This document shows positions 36,301-54,135 of a DNA stretch of 64,000 nucleotides, in pieces. A program made the translations under genes and the position numbers. The notes beneath the pieces are model-generated. The model saw only the letters and a list, made by a program, of their open reading frames with translations. It searched no databases and was not told where the DNA came from. The first letter of the stretch is position 1. Each line of letters opens with the position of its first letter. This stretch comes from Trichostrongylus colubriformis. Its lineage: Eukaryota > Nematoda > Chromadorea > Rhabditida > Trichostrongylidae. Location: positions 19,504,068 to 19,568,067 of the forward strand of contig OZ022259.1 of the NCBI GenBank assembly GCA_963978905.1. The letters are read 5' to 3'.

Positions 36301-39300
36301 CCAGGAACCCGCGGATATCGGCAGACGTCTGAAAGAACTTCACAGGGAGCATGCCCCCGCCTGAAGTACAGTGTTCTTGTGGCATTCGAAGTTTGCGTCA
36401 GGCGACTACTCCATCGAAGACGAAAACCGCGGTTGGTGGAGCGTACACGGCGTAGAGTACTGGGAGCCGCTCGATGAAGGTACAGCAGTATCCGCCGACG
36501 TCTACGTTTGTCAATTACGAGAATTGAAGGCGAATGTCCAAAGTTCGCGACGGCGGCGGTCACGTGTCTACTTCCAGCACGACAACGCGAGACCGCACAT
36601 TGCAAGATCAACCAAGGCCGAGCTGCTGTTCTACAGTTGGACCGTGCTTCCACCCCCACCGTACTCTCCAGACCTGGCCTCTTCAGATTTCCACATTTCT
36701 CCCACAGCCAACGCCACCGGGACGGCCAATACTTCAAAACTCGCGACGATGTCAAGGCGGCACTCGGCAACTTCTTCGAGCTCCAGCCTCCGGCCTTCGG
36801 GAGCAAGGGCATCCATGATCTGCCTAACCAGTGGCAGAAGGTCATCGACAAAGATGGAGCATATTTCAAGTGAATCCCAGTTGTCGTTAAAAAGTTGTAC
36901 GACAATGATTAAAATTTGTCAATTTGTCCGATTTATTATGAATCAACCTAATAAAAGTACAACAAATCGCACCTATTTCTTCTGGTTTGTGCAAGTATTT
37001 CTTGTATGAAATAGCCGACACTAGCGGCGTTTTCCCATCCTGTGTTGGAGGCAGTGAGAAACACACCAGAAATGTTGATGGAACAACGTCGATTACAGTA
37101 CATTTTAAGCGATCGCCTATCGAATAACCCTAAAAACTCACTAATCAAAGGAAAGTCAACACCTAAAAAAGAAAAATGGGGCTGAGTACCAAATACAAAG
37201 GGAAAAATCAAAATTATAGAACAAATGGAAAAAATGACAAAACTGCCAAAATTCTTTCAACAAACCATGAATGACGAACGTTTCTCAGGTCTGCTAATGG
37301 CTATAATGTCCGGGTGTGCAGACAGTACGAGGAGATGAGTGTTCTGTTGACAGAACATAACAACACATCGCAACGCTCTTCCAATTTTCGTTATGTCGCC
37401 ACGCAATCGAGGTGGCAGGTGGCTTTTTGCCACAAAACCACGAACACCTAAATGACTGCTGAAGTTTTTTTCCAGTAGAAATAGTTTACTAACAAGAATA
37501 ACAGGAATAAGAATAAGGATTCCAAAAAAGGCAAAATAAAGTTACTGGGGTGACGAACAAATTCAAAAATCGTTTCAAAAGTGCCCTATTTCACATGCAG
37601 TGAAGCCTCACCATTTCCTAAAGTAACATAAATTCCTGCTGTTATTGAAGGCTCCGCATCTGGTACACAGTCTATGATTGTACCCGGCGTCAGATGATTG
37701 AGCTGAAGACTCTCACATGCTTCCAAGCACAAATTATCCTGCAAAGGAAGATAGAGAACATTCAAAACAAAATACATCGGACCTAAAAAAGCAAATATAT
37801 AATCTGGACAATTAGGTGTACTGAGAAAAAACAGCAATAAATGCTGAATTCCAAAAGGCTGTCTTCCCCTAAAGGAGTCAGACGAACAACCTAGCCCACG
37901 ATCAAGACAGGGAGATTAATGATCAAAACTTCAGCTTATAATTTCAAAAAATAATTAAGAATAATGCGAAAGGAGCACCACCTGTTCGACATAAGAAGTC
38001 ACAGGTATGATTCTCGACGTCTTTCCAGTTTCCACGCGAATAATAACTGGCTGACCAACTTCTACAGGTTGATGCTGTTTCTTAGTGGACAAAAAAGCTT
38101 GCAGTGATTGCATACCGATGTCGAGAACGGCACCTTAAAATTTGGCACATTACTCCTCCTACGATAGGAGAGATTAGGAGGCACAAAAGATCATAGTGAA
38201 CTTGCCGCGTACCTTTCTCTTCAATGCTTTCCACAATCCCCTGCAAAACCAGTCCAGGTACCAACCTTGCAGGTGAAAAATGGGAGTACAATTTGGAAGG
38301 GTCACATGTAACGACCGGTAGCTTTGACTTCTTTTTCTTCAACTTGATTTTTCCCTTTTTCACTGCTTCAATAACGTAACAATGAAGTTGGGAAAATAGG
38401 ATTGGCCACTAAGTTTACTTACAAGTTTGTACTGGTTGCTCGATGACACGAAACGGAACCATTTGACCAACAACAAATGCGGAGTCCAATGAAATCTTTT
38501 CGAGTTTCAGCAATTCTGTGAATTTCTTTGATATCTAAAATAGCGTATTTTCACAGAATGCCCAGAACGGTTACTTCTCTCTTTCACTTGTTGACTACAG
38601 TAGCAATCTTCTTTAATGACTTTGACTAGGCATTCTTATCGTCTCTCCCCGAACCCTCTGATTCTTGAAAAACCTATCAAAGTGTCAGCACGGGATCCCA
38701 CTGCGCTTCAGCGCCACTTTAGCTGTGGAATCGCAGTTGCTGCGATGTGTAAGGGGACAAACGGTAACCCATCACACCATCTGTACCCCACACATCGCGG
38801 CAACGGCGACAACAGCGTGGTACTCCTTCACTCGAGTGTTCTGTATTCCGAACCAACCTTTCTTTCTAGCCAATGCCCTGTATCACTCATCCTGACTTAT
38901 CTACCAACACCCCGCGTAATCACGCGTCGCGGCGTTCGCGATTTTACGGATTTAGCGTCTATGAGAAGAGACTTTGTGGATCCCAGTAATGTTGAGCAAG
39001 CCGTTGAGAAGAAGAGAGTTTTCCATAACCGAGCCTGGTCTTGGAAAGTTGCCCACAAGTAGCTGAGAAAGCCAGCTACAGCTTCGGATTGACGCATGTC
39101 TGATATCTTGAAGTGTTTTACGAAGGTAGCGGTGCATATTGTGGATGCGGTGGAGGTTGTGGATGAGCAAGATCTTGGTTAAATTTCGCCCCAGACCTAG
39201 CATCCATATCACCATGCGCGGAACGGCCATTAGTGATGCACTCGATCAGAAAAAGAATATTTTTGCCTCTTTGTCCCTCCCTGTAAGAATACTCCGCCTA

Positions 39301-40914
39301 TAATTTATGGCGTTGCATGTAATAACCAGAATGAAAATGAAAAAAGCAAAGTTCATACCTGAGTAGCAGGAAGTCTGACACGACACGAATCTGCCGTTTC
39401 TAACAACACATAATCTTCTTGAACCTAAACAGATGTGTGTGACAGATATGAGAAGATTATTCAAATAGCTCAAAAGACTACATTTATATATTCGCAACAA
39501 GGAGAAAAACCGAGGAAGTAACACAACACAATTCAAAGATCAGAAGTCTGAGACAGAATGATGAGTGATGATGAGTGGCAACAGGAGCATCGGCGACGGC
39601 AACCTGCGGATGTTCCGAAAACTGCTCACCTCTGTAACAACTCCTAACCCCATAACGCCATCGTTGAGAAGCTCCAACGTCATTGGTTTGCTCCATACTG
39701 CTGACTTCTCTTCAACCTTTTTCTTCTTCGTGGGTATTTCAGAAGGTACAGGATTTTTGCTATTTGACTTTCGCTAGAATGAGCCAAAATGATTCAATGG
39801 GAATAAGAACTAAAAAATAGGCAATGCAGTTCAAATCTCACAACCTGCACATCGATAAGTCTACTTGTCTCAATTTTGCTGTTTTTTTTCTTGCGAATGA
39901 GGTGAAATCTATTTACTACGAAAACACAAACTTTATTCCAGTTTTGTTAAAATGCTAAAGAATTGGAGACAGCATGTAATTAAAATCTAATAGAAGCCAT
40001 AACATGAGCATCTTGCCCCAATATACTCGAGCGCAGCCGCACTGACCAACCTTTACATGTACCGAGAGGACGCCATTAACATGGTGAGCACAATCAACAG
40101 GCAATACTACTTCATCCGATCCTCCGTAAGCTCTGCTACTCTGATTTTGAGAGCTCTTAAGGGTAAAAACTCAGTAACTATTGAAATCGTTGTGGGTGGT
40201 CGCATTGTAGCACGGGTAATGTGCATTGTTGCCTATGTGTGGAATGAGGAGAATCCTCGGGTGGGTAGAAGAATAACCCTATGCAACAAAGGGGATCATT
40301 AGGTGAGATTTACTACGAACGTGCAATACGCGATACACATGCAGTCATAAAGAAACACCCCATATGGGTGAAGTCAATACTGCAGCAGCTGCCCGCAGCC
40401 GCACCCTTGGGAAATCCTTACATGCTTGAAAATGTTCTATTTTAACTTAGTAGGAGGGCGCGGGTGTAAAACTGACATTCTCTTCCAACAGAGCAATCTA
40501 AAAATCTTAACCTCGTTATGAAATAAAAGCATAAAAGAGTAAGTTCTGTGAAACTGTATAATATGACTGTCTCTTCACTAATTTGCACGTATAATCCCCA
40601 ATAAGTGACTAAACCACCGAGCACAAATTCTAACAATAGAATTTATGGTATAGCTGCTTTCATTTCAGCGGAAGGAATTTTAAAAAATGAGGAACGTGAT
40701 AAAAGAAAGAAAAGAGAACATGCCTGCCTCGTAATGTTTCAATGCAGTAATGATTTTAAAAGGAGGTAGATACCTTTTTAGCGACGCCAAACAACTGGTT
40801 CTCGTCATCTTTCGATTTCAAGTTTTTTGATCCCGTAGATTTTGCTGCGTGAGATTTTCGGACTGCAGGTGCGCCACCTCGAGGAAAATCTACTTCCTTT
40901 TCTGAGACACCCAT
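24323..40914 (-). CDS. RRP5: RRP5/PDCD11-like S1 and HAT-repeat ribosome-biogenesis protein
   Basis: About 44 minus-strand exons were followed. It starts MGVSEKEVDFPRGGAPAVRK (40774-40914; FPRGG is typical of RRP5 N-termini). S1-type modules occupy the middle, for example VVEATVTDLHPGGIQVTL (34979-35128), VGIVYKVLETGSAILQFFG (34074-34230), HTCRVMNFRYAERCMVVSTR (about 35250-35370) and VLVEIAPGIVGRMRKIHHP (about 26960-27050). An acidic/basic linker and DPGFDWSNTGF (26330-26526) precede the C-terminal HAT repeats: FARLLRKDPNSAEIWIRF (26130-26260), KKARATAERALTVINYR, FNIWTAFLNMEVAYGD (25315-25482), DVWTLYGEHLMKTSRADLAR, FRNGDVERGRTLFESLV, then a last exon 24323-24394 ending EDEVEDLENV. Yeast Rrp5 and human PDCD11 have this architecture and act in the nucleolus in pre-rRNA cleavage for both subunits. 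Introns are short except where a mariner lies (36065-36951). A few exon borders, and one expected exon between 35.4 and 37.0 kb, were not resolved. Confidence 0.93.
27654..27848 (+). other. Arg/Gly-rich open frame in an RRP5 intron
   Basis: A plus-strand frame reads MARHESFSRNRREHFDSGPP, then RTFGEALGERFDRRGGKYYK and ends IHVD-stop. Its composition resembles the tail of an RNA-binding protein. It lies in an RRP5 intron on the opposite strand with no splice sites I can defend. It may be a relic of a retrocopy or chance. Not recognised. Confidence 0.25.
27935..28122. mobile_element. GGCCGC-TCATACT family MITE in an RRP5 intron
   Basis: Left TTA-GGCCGCGTTCATTCTGC and right GTGTGAACGCGGC are inverse. 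The interior has GGCAGGGCGTGGCCGCGTG, GAGCGGCACGGGGAAGC and GATACGCAGCCACGCC, shared with 46000-46166. Confidence 0.8.
34352..34504. mobile_element. ACAGTCCATTTCGGAGC-type MITE, copy 1 (RRP5 intron)
   Basis: The blocks GTGAGAGTTTGATACACTCT, CACCCAAGTCCGTAGGC and GCTCCGAAATGGACTGTA are shared with 41590-41746. The left end (CATTCCGAAGCGCTAG) is the diverged inverse of the right end. Short and non-coding. Confidence 0.75.
36065..36951 (+). mobile_element. Mariner element with 30-bp ends, in an RRP5 intron
   Basis: Terminal inverted repeats begin TTAGGTTGATTCATAATAAA and end with the inverse TTTATTATGAATCAACCTAA, with TA on each side (36063-36064, 36952-36953). Plus-strand transposase pieces are MPYDFKPSGDHIRNVILF near 36233, FLWHSKFASGDYSIEDENRG, VYFQHDNARPHIARSTKAEL and LPPPPYSPDLASSDFH. 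The HDNARPH and PYSPDL blocks identify mariner. At 887 bp it lacks part of the catalytic domain and has stops and frameshifts, so it is non-autonomous. It lies antisense to RRP5. Confidence 0.93.
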
Positions 40915-40936
40915 GACGAGAGTTGTACCTGCAAAT
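40915..40936 (-). promoter_or_regulatory. Probable trans-splice (SL) acceptor before RRP5
   Basis: On the minus strand TTATTTGCAG precedes GTACAACTCTCGTC and then the RRP5 ATG, leaving only 14 bases of leader. Nematode spliced-leader acceptors have the TTTNCAG form at this distance. An ordinary upstream non-coding exon cannot be excluded. Confidence 0.55.
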
Positions 40937-46714
<5,778 letters not shown>

Positions 46715-47344
46715 CAACATTTTGTTATTTCTGTCATGCATAAGCTGTTATTGTAAATAGAGCGGTACAAGCCATTCCAAGCCAGGTTACGAGTTACATC
46801 ATAATATTAAAAAACGCATACTAGTATTTCACGCTTGGGGGGTTCTATAGTGACTACAGCAATAGCTTTCTTTTATAGTTAGTATCACATATGGTCACCA
46901 GAATGAGCATTGTTTTCCCTTCAGTTTCTTGTTTACTACTTATATTGTGATTCGGCGCTACTTATTACAAATATCAATAAAGTCGCAAATGTTTGTGATT
47001 ACTAATCAGATGGAAGGCAATATTACTGTGGAAAGTCACGTCAACAAGCTCGCAGTGGCCACAACCCTTCGCGTACGGCCATTTGATGGGAAGCAAAGAG
47101 GCACTTATTGCTCGCGGTGATTCAATTTGTGGTTTCTGGGGTACACCCAAAACTGGCATCATAATATGGGTCATTACTATCGGAACGACGCTCAGTCAAC
47201 GATTAGGTACAGTACCATTGATAACCAGCAGGTTTTACCGAATGATTTCCCTAACTTTCAACTCTGACCTTGTATTCACGGCAGTGTATCTGATAATGAA
47301 CTTTTAGAGCATCATGGTAATGAACGTTAATGGCGACTGAAGAT
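46715..47344. other. Downstream flank of the deaminase gene
   Basis: AT-rich presumed 3' UTR and flank. Two overlapping opposite-strand frames at 46974-47307 have no recognised similarity. Confidence 0.4.
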
Positions 47345-48190
47345 CGCATTCATTCATTCATTCATTTATTACATGAGGTAACTCATGCGAGGGGCCACAA
47401 CAATGCCCAAGAGATAATAAACATAGAACTGTAAATCATTGGAGAGGCAAACATAACGACAAATATCAAAGATAGTAGACAAAGCAAGCGAGAAAAGGCT
47501 AAAACCAGGATAGGTAATAAAATACAAAAGCATATAATAGAAGGAAGCAATCAAAGTGAGGGGCCATTATTGGTCGAGGTATTCGTCAATGACCTTTTTG
47601 AAGGAGTAAAGACTTGCGCGAATCGCCTTCTTTTTGCTTAAAGTGTGATAAAGTGAGCAGGCGCGTTAGGGAAAAAAAGTGAAATCGACTATCGAGTTTG
47701 GCTGGGGGCACGAGCAATTTAATTTTGCCATATCTGGTAATGGATGGTCTTGCACTATTAAACGCTCTGACATTAAGACCCGCGAGACCGTGAAGATTTT
47801 GTAGAACATCAGCAAGTCAAACATTTCCTTCTCCATTGAAAAGATTGAAGACCAAGTTTACGGTTTCTTTCTAGGTTCGAAGGAATGTTCTTACAGCGCA
47901 GTCCCACTGCTCTAATCATGAGTTTTCTGGTGAAGCTGTTCTGGACCTTTTTAATCAGTTCAACGAATTTCTAGGGACTAAGGCCACTGTTCTATATTCA
48001 AGAAGGGGCCACACGTACGTTTTGAATGCGAGCAAAAGAATGGAACTGTCATATGTAGACAAGGCTTTGAATAGTATGTGTACGGCATTAAGACCTCTGT
48101 TAGCGATAAATTCATGCTTTGTGGAGAGACGTCGAAAAAAGGCAGACAAGACAACTGCATGCAATCAGAAAGCAATATGTTAGTGCTGTG
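47345..48190 (-). mobile_element. CR1-like LINE, 3' end fragment
   Basis: Minus-strand reading in broken frames gives KALSTYDSSILLLAFKTYVW and PLLEYRTVALVPRNS, then QNSFTRKLMIRAVGLRCKN and a tail region. The 'LLxAFKTYVRPLLEY' block followed by 'IEKVQRxFTR' is the C-terminal RT region of CR1/Jockey-type LINEs. The element ends in a short ATTC tandem run (47345-47366), a typical LINE 3' end. It is 5'-truncated and frameshifted. Confidence 0.75.
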
Positions 48191-48667
48191 AATGGGCAGA
48201 ACGTTCGTAAAAGGTGCAGTCGCAGCAACAGAAGGGGCGGAGCTCTTTAGGACTCATGGGAATCATTTCTAGCAAAAGTCGGATCTCACCGCTGACAGAG
48301 AACTCATCAGAAGACACGAGAGGGGTCTGTGAGGATAACCGATACAATCTCACACAAAGAACAAAATATTTTTACGACATTATAGGAGTCGAGGAGGGGA
48401 CATATGTGAATGTTGGATAGTAGCTCGACGGCTTCACACGTCACATCTTTGCAATTTTTATATGAGAGCGTTCCTTTCTGATTGATTCACCCAAAATTGC
48501 ATAAAGTATGCGTCTGGTCTATTTTATCTATTTCAATCTATTCGATGTACATCCCACTGGACTAATACCACAGCCAAATCAATTTAGACACACGTTATAC
48601 GAACGAAAACTTCATTTTGACTGCCAAAAAATTCGAAAACACATGTGAATGTTAGCTGAAAGCCAGA
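48191..48667. other. Unassigned sequence
   Basis: No exon or repeat recognised between the LINE fragment and the terminal exon at 48668. Confidence 0.4.
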
Positions 48668-48932
48668 TTAGCGCGAGGTGAACTTTTGGGTCAATTTTGG
48701 CCCATTAGGTGACGTTTCACATACGAGTAACGTTTGAAATCGTTCGTCCGTGCTTCGCTCCAGATATAGCCATTGACCCTCGTTGTTCACCAAATAATAG
48801 TATCTTCCCTCTGGAGTGCTCGCGGAACGAATCTCGCCTCCATCCTTAATTATTATATATTAGTGAGAACATCTAATGATCCTTAAATTATACATACAGT
48901 AAAGAAAATGACCAAGTTCGTCTCCCACATTT
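48668..48932 (-). CDS. Last two exons of an unrecognised minus-strand gene
   Basis: Minus exon 48898-48932 (acceptor ATCACAG, donor ACT/GTATGT) and exon 48668-48844 (acceptor AATTAAG) join in phase across a 53-base intron. They read MWETNLVIFFT followed by DGGEIRSASTPEGRYYYLVN, then NEGQWLYLERSTDERFQTLL and end KLTQKFTSR-stop. The balanced composition, clean codons and small nematode-type intron argue for a real C-terminus. Upstream exons (above 48932) were not found among the repeats. I do not recognise the family, and the protein's function is unknown. Confidence 0.5.
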
Positions 48933-51699
48933 CTGTGATGAAAAAAAAAGACATGTTAGAATCAATTCTGTTAGAAAGATGCTTTGGAAGAGTTCGCCCA
49001 AAAAGCATTTCTACCATTAGCAGATAGTCAGTAAAAATCAGCTTTTACCTCTTAGTTGGACTAATCATTTATTTTTATCAAATATTTCAAAAAATCTATC
49101 ATATGGAGACTGGACATTAATATAAAAGTATGCATACTACACAACCACAAAGTCTGATAGCAATCACATCACCCTTTCTCACTTCCCCACCCACGGATAA
49201 CCCCGCCCTTATTATCGTGACTCGTGCACGACTCTTTTATCGCCGTTAGGCCGTGCGTCCAATATAGCGCACTTGTCATCATCTTGGCCCTTGCCGTCTA
49301 AAGGGGATAAGCGGACTCACGCACTGGGATCCCATCGCGCATCTAGTGACCATGGAATGCTCTAGACCGTGCCGGCTTCAGGCCCAAATCATCCCTCGTC
49401 GGTTAGTCCCTGCTCGTCCTGAATCTCAAGAGATCCGTTACGACGCCGCTCTCCATTGCTCGTCTTGGCGCGGTGTCATCAAGCGAACCCGTCGTCTCCG
49501 AAGAACATCTCTGCGCAGCTGCTCCCCCAAGCAGCCCCTGGTGCGCAGCCGCCATCGACCGTCGTGGAACATCGTCGCAAGGATGTAGGTGGCAGCGGAA
49601 CTTCCGTCCTCTGCTGGTATGCGTCCGGACGTGCCGACGAAACCCTGGTTGACGCCGTCAAGCACGACGGAAGGGTTGGTTAGCCCTCGGCGCCCCCTAG
49701 TAAGGAGAGGACCGATCCCGTAGGTTCCTTTTCTAGATTAGGCGTTTCACTTTATTTGTGAAGTAGGCATAAATGCCGTTATATTATATTGTGTTCGTGC
49801 TGTGTACGAGTATAATCTAAGTGTATTTGGTGCATATTGCTTGCGGGAATCAATCAATACGTTGTGCATGTGTCAACAACCTTTTATTGATTGATCAGTT
49901 GTCAATTATGACATCGGGGGGTTTGGTTGGTTAATGCGCAGTGTCCGTCTTGGGGGTTGAACGGGGTACACCACCAAGCGCAGTGGACGAGGCACAGTCG
50001 GCGGACCGAGAGATCGTGGTGCAGAAGAAGTCGTGTATCTGGGGCTTCCAGGGGAGGACCGTCTCTCATCCCATGACAGGCTGAGCATCGGGCGCAATCC
50101 CCTGGCATTCCCTCTCGGCACAAGGTGCGGGTGACTTCACACTAATTCTTGTGTGCCACAACCCTTCGCCCCGTGGAGCCGACCCGCGTCGCGACACTTA
50201 CCTTGGCGACATACTTGTTTACCTCTGAAGGACTAAGAAAGCTCTATGCTGCAACAAGAAGAATAATTTCAAAGTTACCCGCAGTGTAATGCGTTCCTCT
50301 GTGAAAAATTTGTTATCTGTGGGTAAATGCCTCTGAAAAAGGTGCACATAAATTATCTATCTAAGGATGCGTTCATACTCAAAATTCAAAGAAAACTGGC
50401 GCCCTGGTAGAAACGACGAGATACAAGTCGATCAGCTGACCTCGCCCACGGTTCATTAAAGCAAATCAATCCTTTTGTAAACCAGACACTGATTCTCCGC
50501 TTTGGCGATGTTTAGAGTTCGCGATTGTACCATCGAAGGAGCGAATAGGCGATTAGGCGAAAGAGTAAGTATTGATTGGTGGACTAATCGCTCTCACGTC
50601 AGTGGGCATCGGAAAAGGCGAACTGGTCAGGGGGTTACGCAAATTAGGTTATCGCGTGTTCTTTGCTGGTCCTTAGGAATTGGCCAAGTCCAGAGCAGGA
50701 ACTTGTCACACGCACCGATGCGATTGGCGCGGCGCGATGACCTACTTGGAACCTCTTGATGCACATCTCTTATAGGTCTATTCATGAGCTGGATGGAGGA
50801 AACAAAATCAACACCTATCTTTGATTTGCGCTTACTCGTCCAGTCGCCTAATCGATACCTATCTTCGTTTCTGGCTATTCGCGTTTTCGACCGAATGGTC
50901 AACTCTGACTGAGCCTAAGCTAACCATCAGCGAATGGCCTTCAACAATGAGTGTTATGTTTTATCATTATCAACGTTTATCTTGTCCAAGCCCTTCTGAA
51001 CGGATGCCAGTTTGAGTATGATCCTGACTAGATGATGTCCACAAACATTTCGAAGAGTGCTTACATTAGAATTAATTATCCCTTCATAGTGGATGATACG
51101 TCGTTTAGCTAGTTCGTGAGCGTGATTGACTGTTTCCTCGTTATTGAGCGATTCGACGATTGGCTAAATGAAAAATTCAGTAGCTCGCTAGAGAATCCCT
51201 CGCAAAAACTGATTTGGGTCCGCTTTGAAGTCATCAGGGAAAAGTGTATGGAAACTGGAATCGTCCCAATAACAAAGATCTATGCCCATCAAGGGGGGGG
51301 GGGATCTGACCATACCGTGAGCAAATTCCCATAAAGCTGTATATGACCTAAGCAACAGTACCGGGGTGTTCATTACAGCGACCCACAAAGCGCATCTCCT
51401 ACCGGGAGGTTGGTGAGACGAGGGGGGAGGGAGCAGAGTTAGAAGTAACTTAATGCCAAGCCATAAAAAATAAGCATTTAATTCTTACCAAGTGGTTTTC
51501 AGGAGTGGCACTGCTAGACTCTGGTCCCCTCGAGGTAGCAGCAATGTTCACCATGCTCACCGTCGATGGGATATAGAACTTATGGAATGAGAAACGCTAA
51601 CCAGCCGTAACGCTCTATTATTGCCAATGAAATAAACAGCAAACACATGTGTAAACGGACTAGCCGTTGTGCCGTATGCCCACAGTCAAAGTGATGTGT
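48933..51699. other. Repeat-like region, no recognised gene
   Basis: 49330-49730 and 49900-50150 are GC-rich with open frames on both strands (for example minus 49438-49665) that I cannot assign; they could be retroelement remnants. 50360-50900 holds diverged inverted words (GATTAGGCGA, GTCGCCTAATCG). A G-run lies near 51293. No RNA gene or convincing exon is seen. Confidence 0.4.
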
Positions 51700-52147
51700 T
51701 AAGGCACACCAGCGATAATCATATTAGTGGTTCAGTTTCTAGGAGCAAGTAGATCCTTGGATGTCTGCTTCAACTGCATCTTATTATTATAGTAGTTGCG
51801 GACCCTCACGGCGTTGTGCCTGCTTGAACACAACCGAGCCACGCCCAACCAACCGAATCACACCTGGCCTCAGACGAACACTTTTCTGTGTTGAAGCTGC
51901 TTTCTTCATCGAAATGGCCGTTTCATTAAATCATCTTCTCTTATCGCAAGTTTCCTTCTTCACGTGAGCGCCACGTTGGAAAATTGTTCGTCTAAGACTA
52001 GGTGTGATTCGAGTGGGTTGGCGTGGCTTGGTTGTGTTAAAGCAAACACAACACGGATGTGTTTCCTAAAGTCAGGATTTCGCACAACGACGAGCGGCAT
52101 GCGACGCAGAGTGTGCGACCTAAGCGCGTCGCGTTAGTTGGGTCTTA

Positions 52148-54135
52148 CAAGGAAAGGCTCCCGAGTCACCGTGGCCATTCAAGATGAGTTGTATATCCTC
52201 CTATGCAGTTTCGAACGGGGATCTCAAATCTGCCCTCCAAATCTGCTAAACGATTCTGGAAAGGGAGTTACGGAGCCCTGAAAGTCGTGAAAGATACGGC
52301 GCAAAGCGCAGGTGCTGGTCGTATATGGCTCGAGAACTAATGCTGGCAGTGGTAGGTTGGAGTAACTGGTGGCGTGACGGGCTACAAATTGTGGCATGAG
52401 GGTTCGAATCCTTGATGCATTTGCTAGTTTTGCTTTTGCTTTGAGTGTTTTCTAAACGCTTGCAAAACGCTTTTACGCTTCATTAAAGCATCCCGTGCGC
52501 TCCACTAATGGGTAATCTGTTATTGGTTCTTTCCTGCATAATTGAACATTCTGCCCCTCTTTTTTACCCTACTGTTCTTCGATTGTGAGAAATTTGGCGT
52601 TGTTGCGTAAAATGACTATGATATTCGTGTTCAGGGGCTCGAATTACCCCTCTGTGCAAATTTCCAGCCAAATCGAGTTTTTGGCCCAACTTCGGAAAAT
52701 TGGGGGTGCCGAGGAGATAAGTAGCAGTTTTTGTAATTTTTTCTACAAAAAAATCATGCAACCTGAACAAAGGCAATCTAGCATATCTATTACAGATGTT
52801 CATGATAAATATGGGCGTAACAGGCGTCATATAAGGGCATTTTCCCGGCAAAGGTCAACGACTTCTCCTTCGTTGAATGGGCTGCCAACCAATGGCCCAT
52901 GAATTTTTCGAATTGGCTAAAAACCTCTTCTTTGGGATAATTTTATTCCCTGAACACAAAAAACACACTGGTTCTGCACGAGAGCGACTGGCTCGCGCGC
53001 TATGGGCTCCCGAACTTACCGCGTAATAGTATTATTTGTTCGAAAAACCTCCATAACTCCACTCCCAGAATCGTTTAGCAGATTTGGAGGGCAGAATTGT
53101 GATCCCTGTTTAAAACTACATAGAAACGTACACAATTGATTTTGTATGGCCAGGGAGCGGAGTTACGGAGCGTTTCATGAATAACTGGTCTATTACAGGG
53201 TACGTTCGGAAGTCTATGGCGCGCGAGCCAGACGTTTTCGCGAAAAATCAGATCCATTTTCGGTTTTATGGGACCAAACTTTCCCACTGTACAAGCTTTT
53301 AGCCAATTCGAGAACCTGACCGAATTTCGGAAAATTCATGGGCTATTTGTTGGCAGCCCATTCAACGAAGGAGAAGTCGTTGACCCTTGCCGGGAAAATG
53401 CCCTTATATGACGCTTGTTACACCCATATTTGTCATGAACATCTGTAATAGATATGTCTAGATTGTGTTTGTTCAGGTTGCATGATTTTTTGTAGAAAAA
53501 AATTCAAAAACTACTACTTATCCCCTCGGCACCCCCAATTTTCCGAAGTTGGGCCAAAAACTCGATTTGGCTGAAAATTTGCACAGAGGGGTAATTCGAG
53601 CCCCTGAACACGAATATCATAGTCATTTTACGTAACTACGCCAAATTCCTCACAATCGAAGAACAATAGGGTAAAAAAGATGGGCAGACTGTTCAATTAT
53701 GCAGGAAAGAAGCAATAACAGATTACCCATTAGTGGGGGGCACGGGATGCTTCAATGGAGCGTAAAAGCGTTTTTAATAGTTAGAAATAGAATTAATTTA
53801 AAAATTTTAAATTTTAATAGTTTTCATTTAGAAAACACTCAAAGCAAAAGCAAAACTAGGAAATGCATCAAGGACTCGAACCCTCATGCTCCAATTTGTA
53901 GCTCGTCACGCTACCAGCTGCTCCATCCAACCACTGCCAGCATTAGTTCTCGAGCCATATACGACCAGCACCTGCGCTTTGCGCCGTACCTTTCAGGACT
54001 TTCAGGCCTCCGTAACTTCCTTTCCAGAATCGTTTAGCAGATTTGGAGGGCAGATTTGAGATCTCCGTTCGAATCTGTATAGGAGGATATACAACTCATC
54101 TTGAATGGCCACGGTGACCCGGGAGCCTTTCCTTG
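52148..54135. mobile_element. Family C foldback, about 1-kb inverted arms with tRNA-like boxes
   Basis: From CAAGGAAAGGCTCCCGAGTC (52148) the sequence is mirrored to GGGAGCCTTTCCTTG (54135), with the axis near 53140. Mirrored blocks include CTCCAAATCTGCTAAACGAT, TTGCTTTTGCTTTGAGTG, GATTGTGAGAAATTTGGCG and GGCCCAACTTCGGAAAATTG. The arms differ by scattered point changes, so this is an old or gene-converted foldback. No transposase frame is present. Parts of the arm recur at 15900-17120. Confidence 0.88.
52352..52430 (+). repeat. tRNA-derived sequence in the left arm of the foldback
   Basis: GGTTGGAGTAACTGGTGGCG resembles a tRNA D-arm (A box) and GGTTCGAATCC is a textbook B box, about 45 bases further on. 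The inverse copy at 53863-53950 keeps GGAGCAGCTGGTAGCGTGAC and GGTTCGAGTCC in the opposite orientation. A closed acceptor stem cannot be drawn, so it is a tRNA relic or pol III promoter and not a tRNA gene. Confidence 0.6.

Noticed and set aside
36285..36905. 206-codon minus-strand open frame
   Set aside because: It is the antisense of the mariner transposase remnants (HDNARPH, PYSPDL on the plus strand).
52352..52430. Possible tRNA gene with B box GGTTCGAATCC
   Set aside because: No closed acceptor or anticodon stem can be formed, and the sequence is part of a repeat arm.
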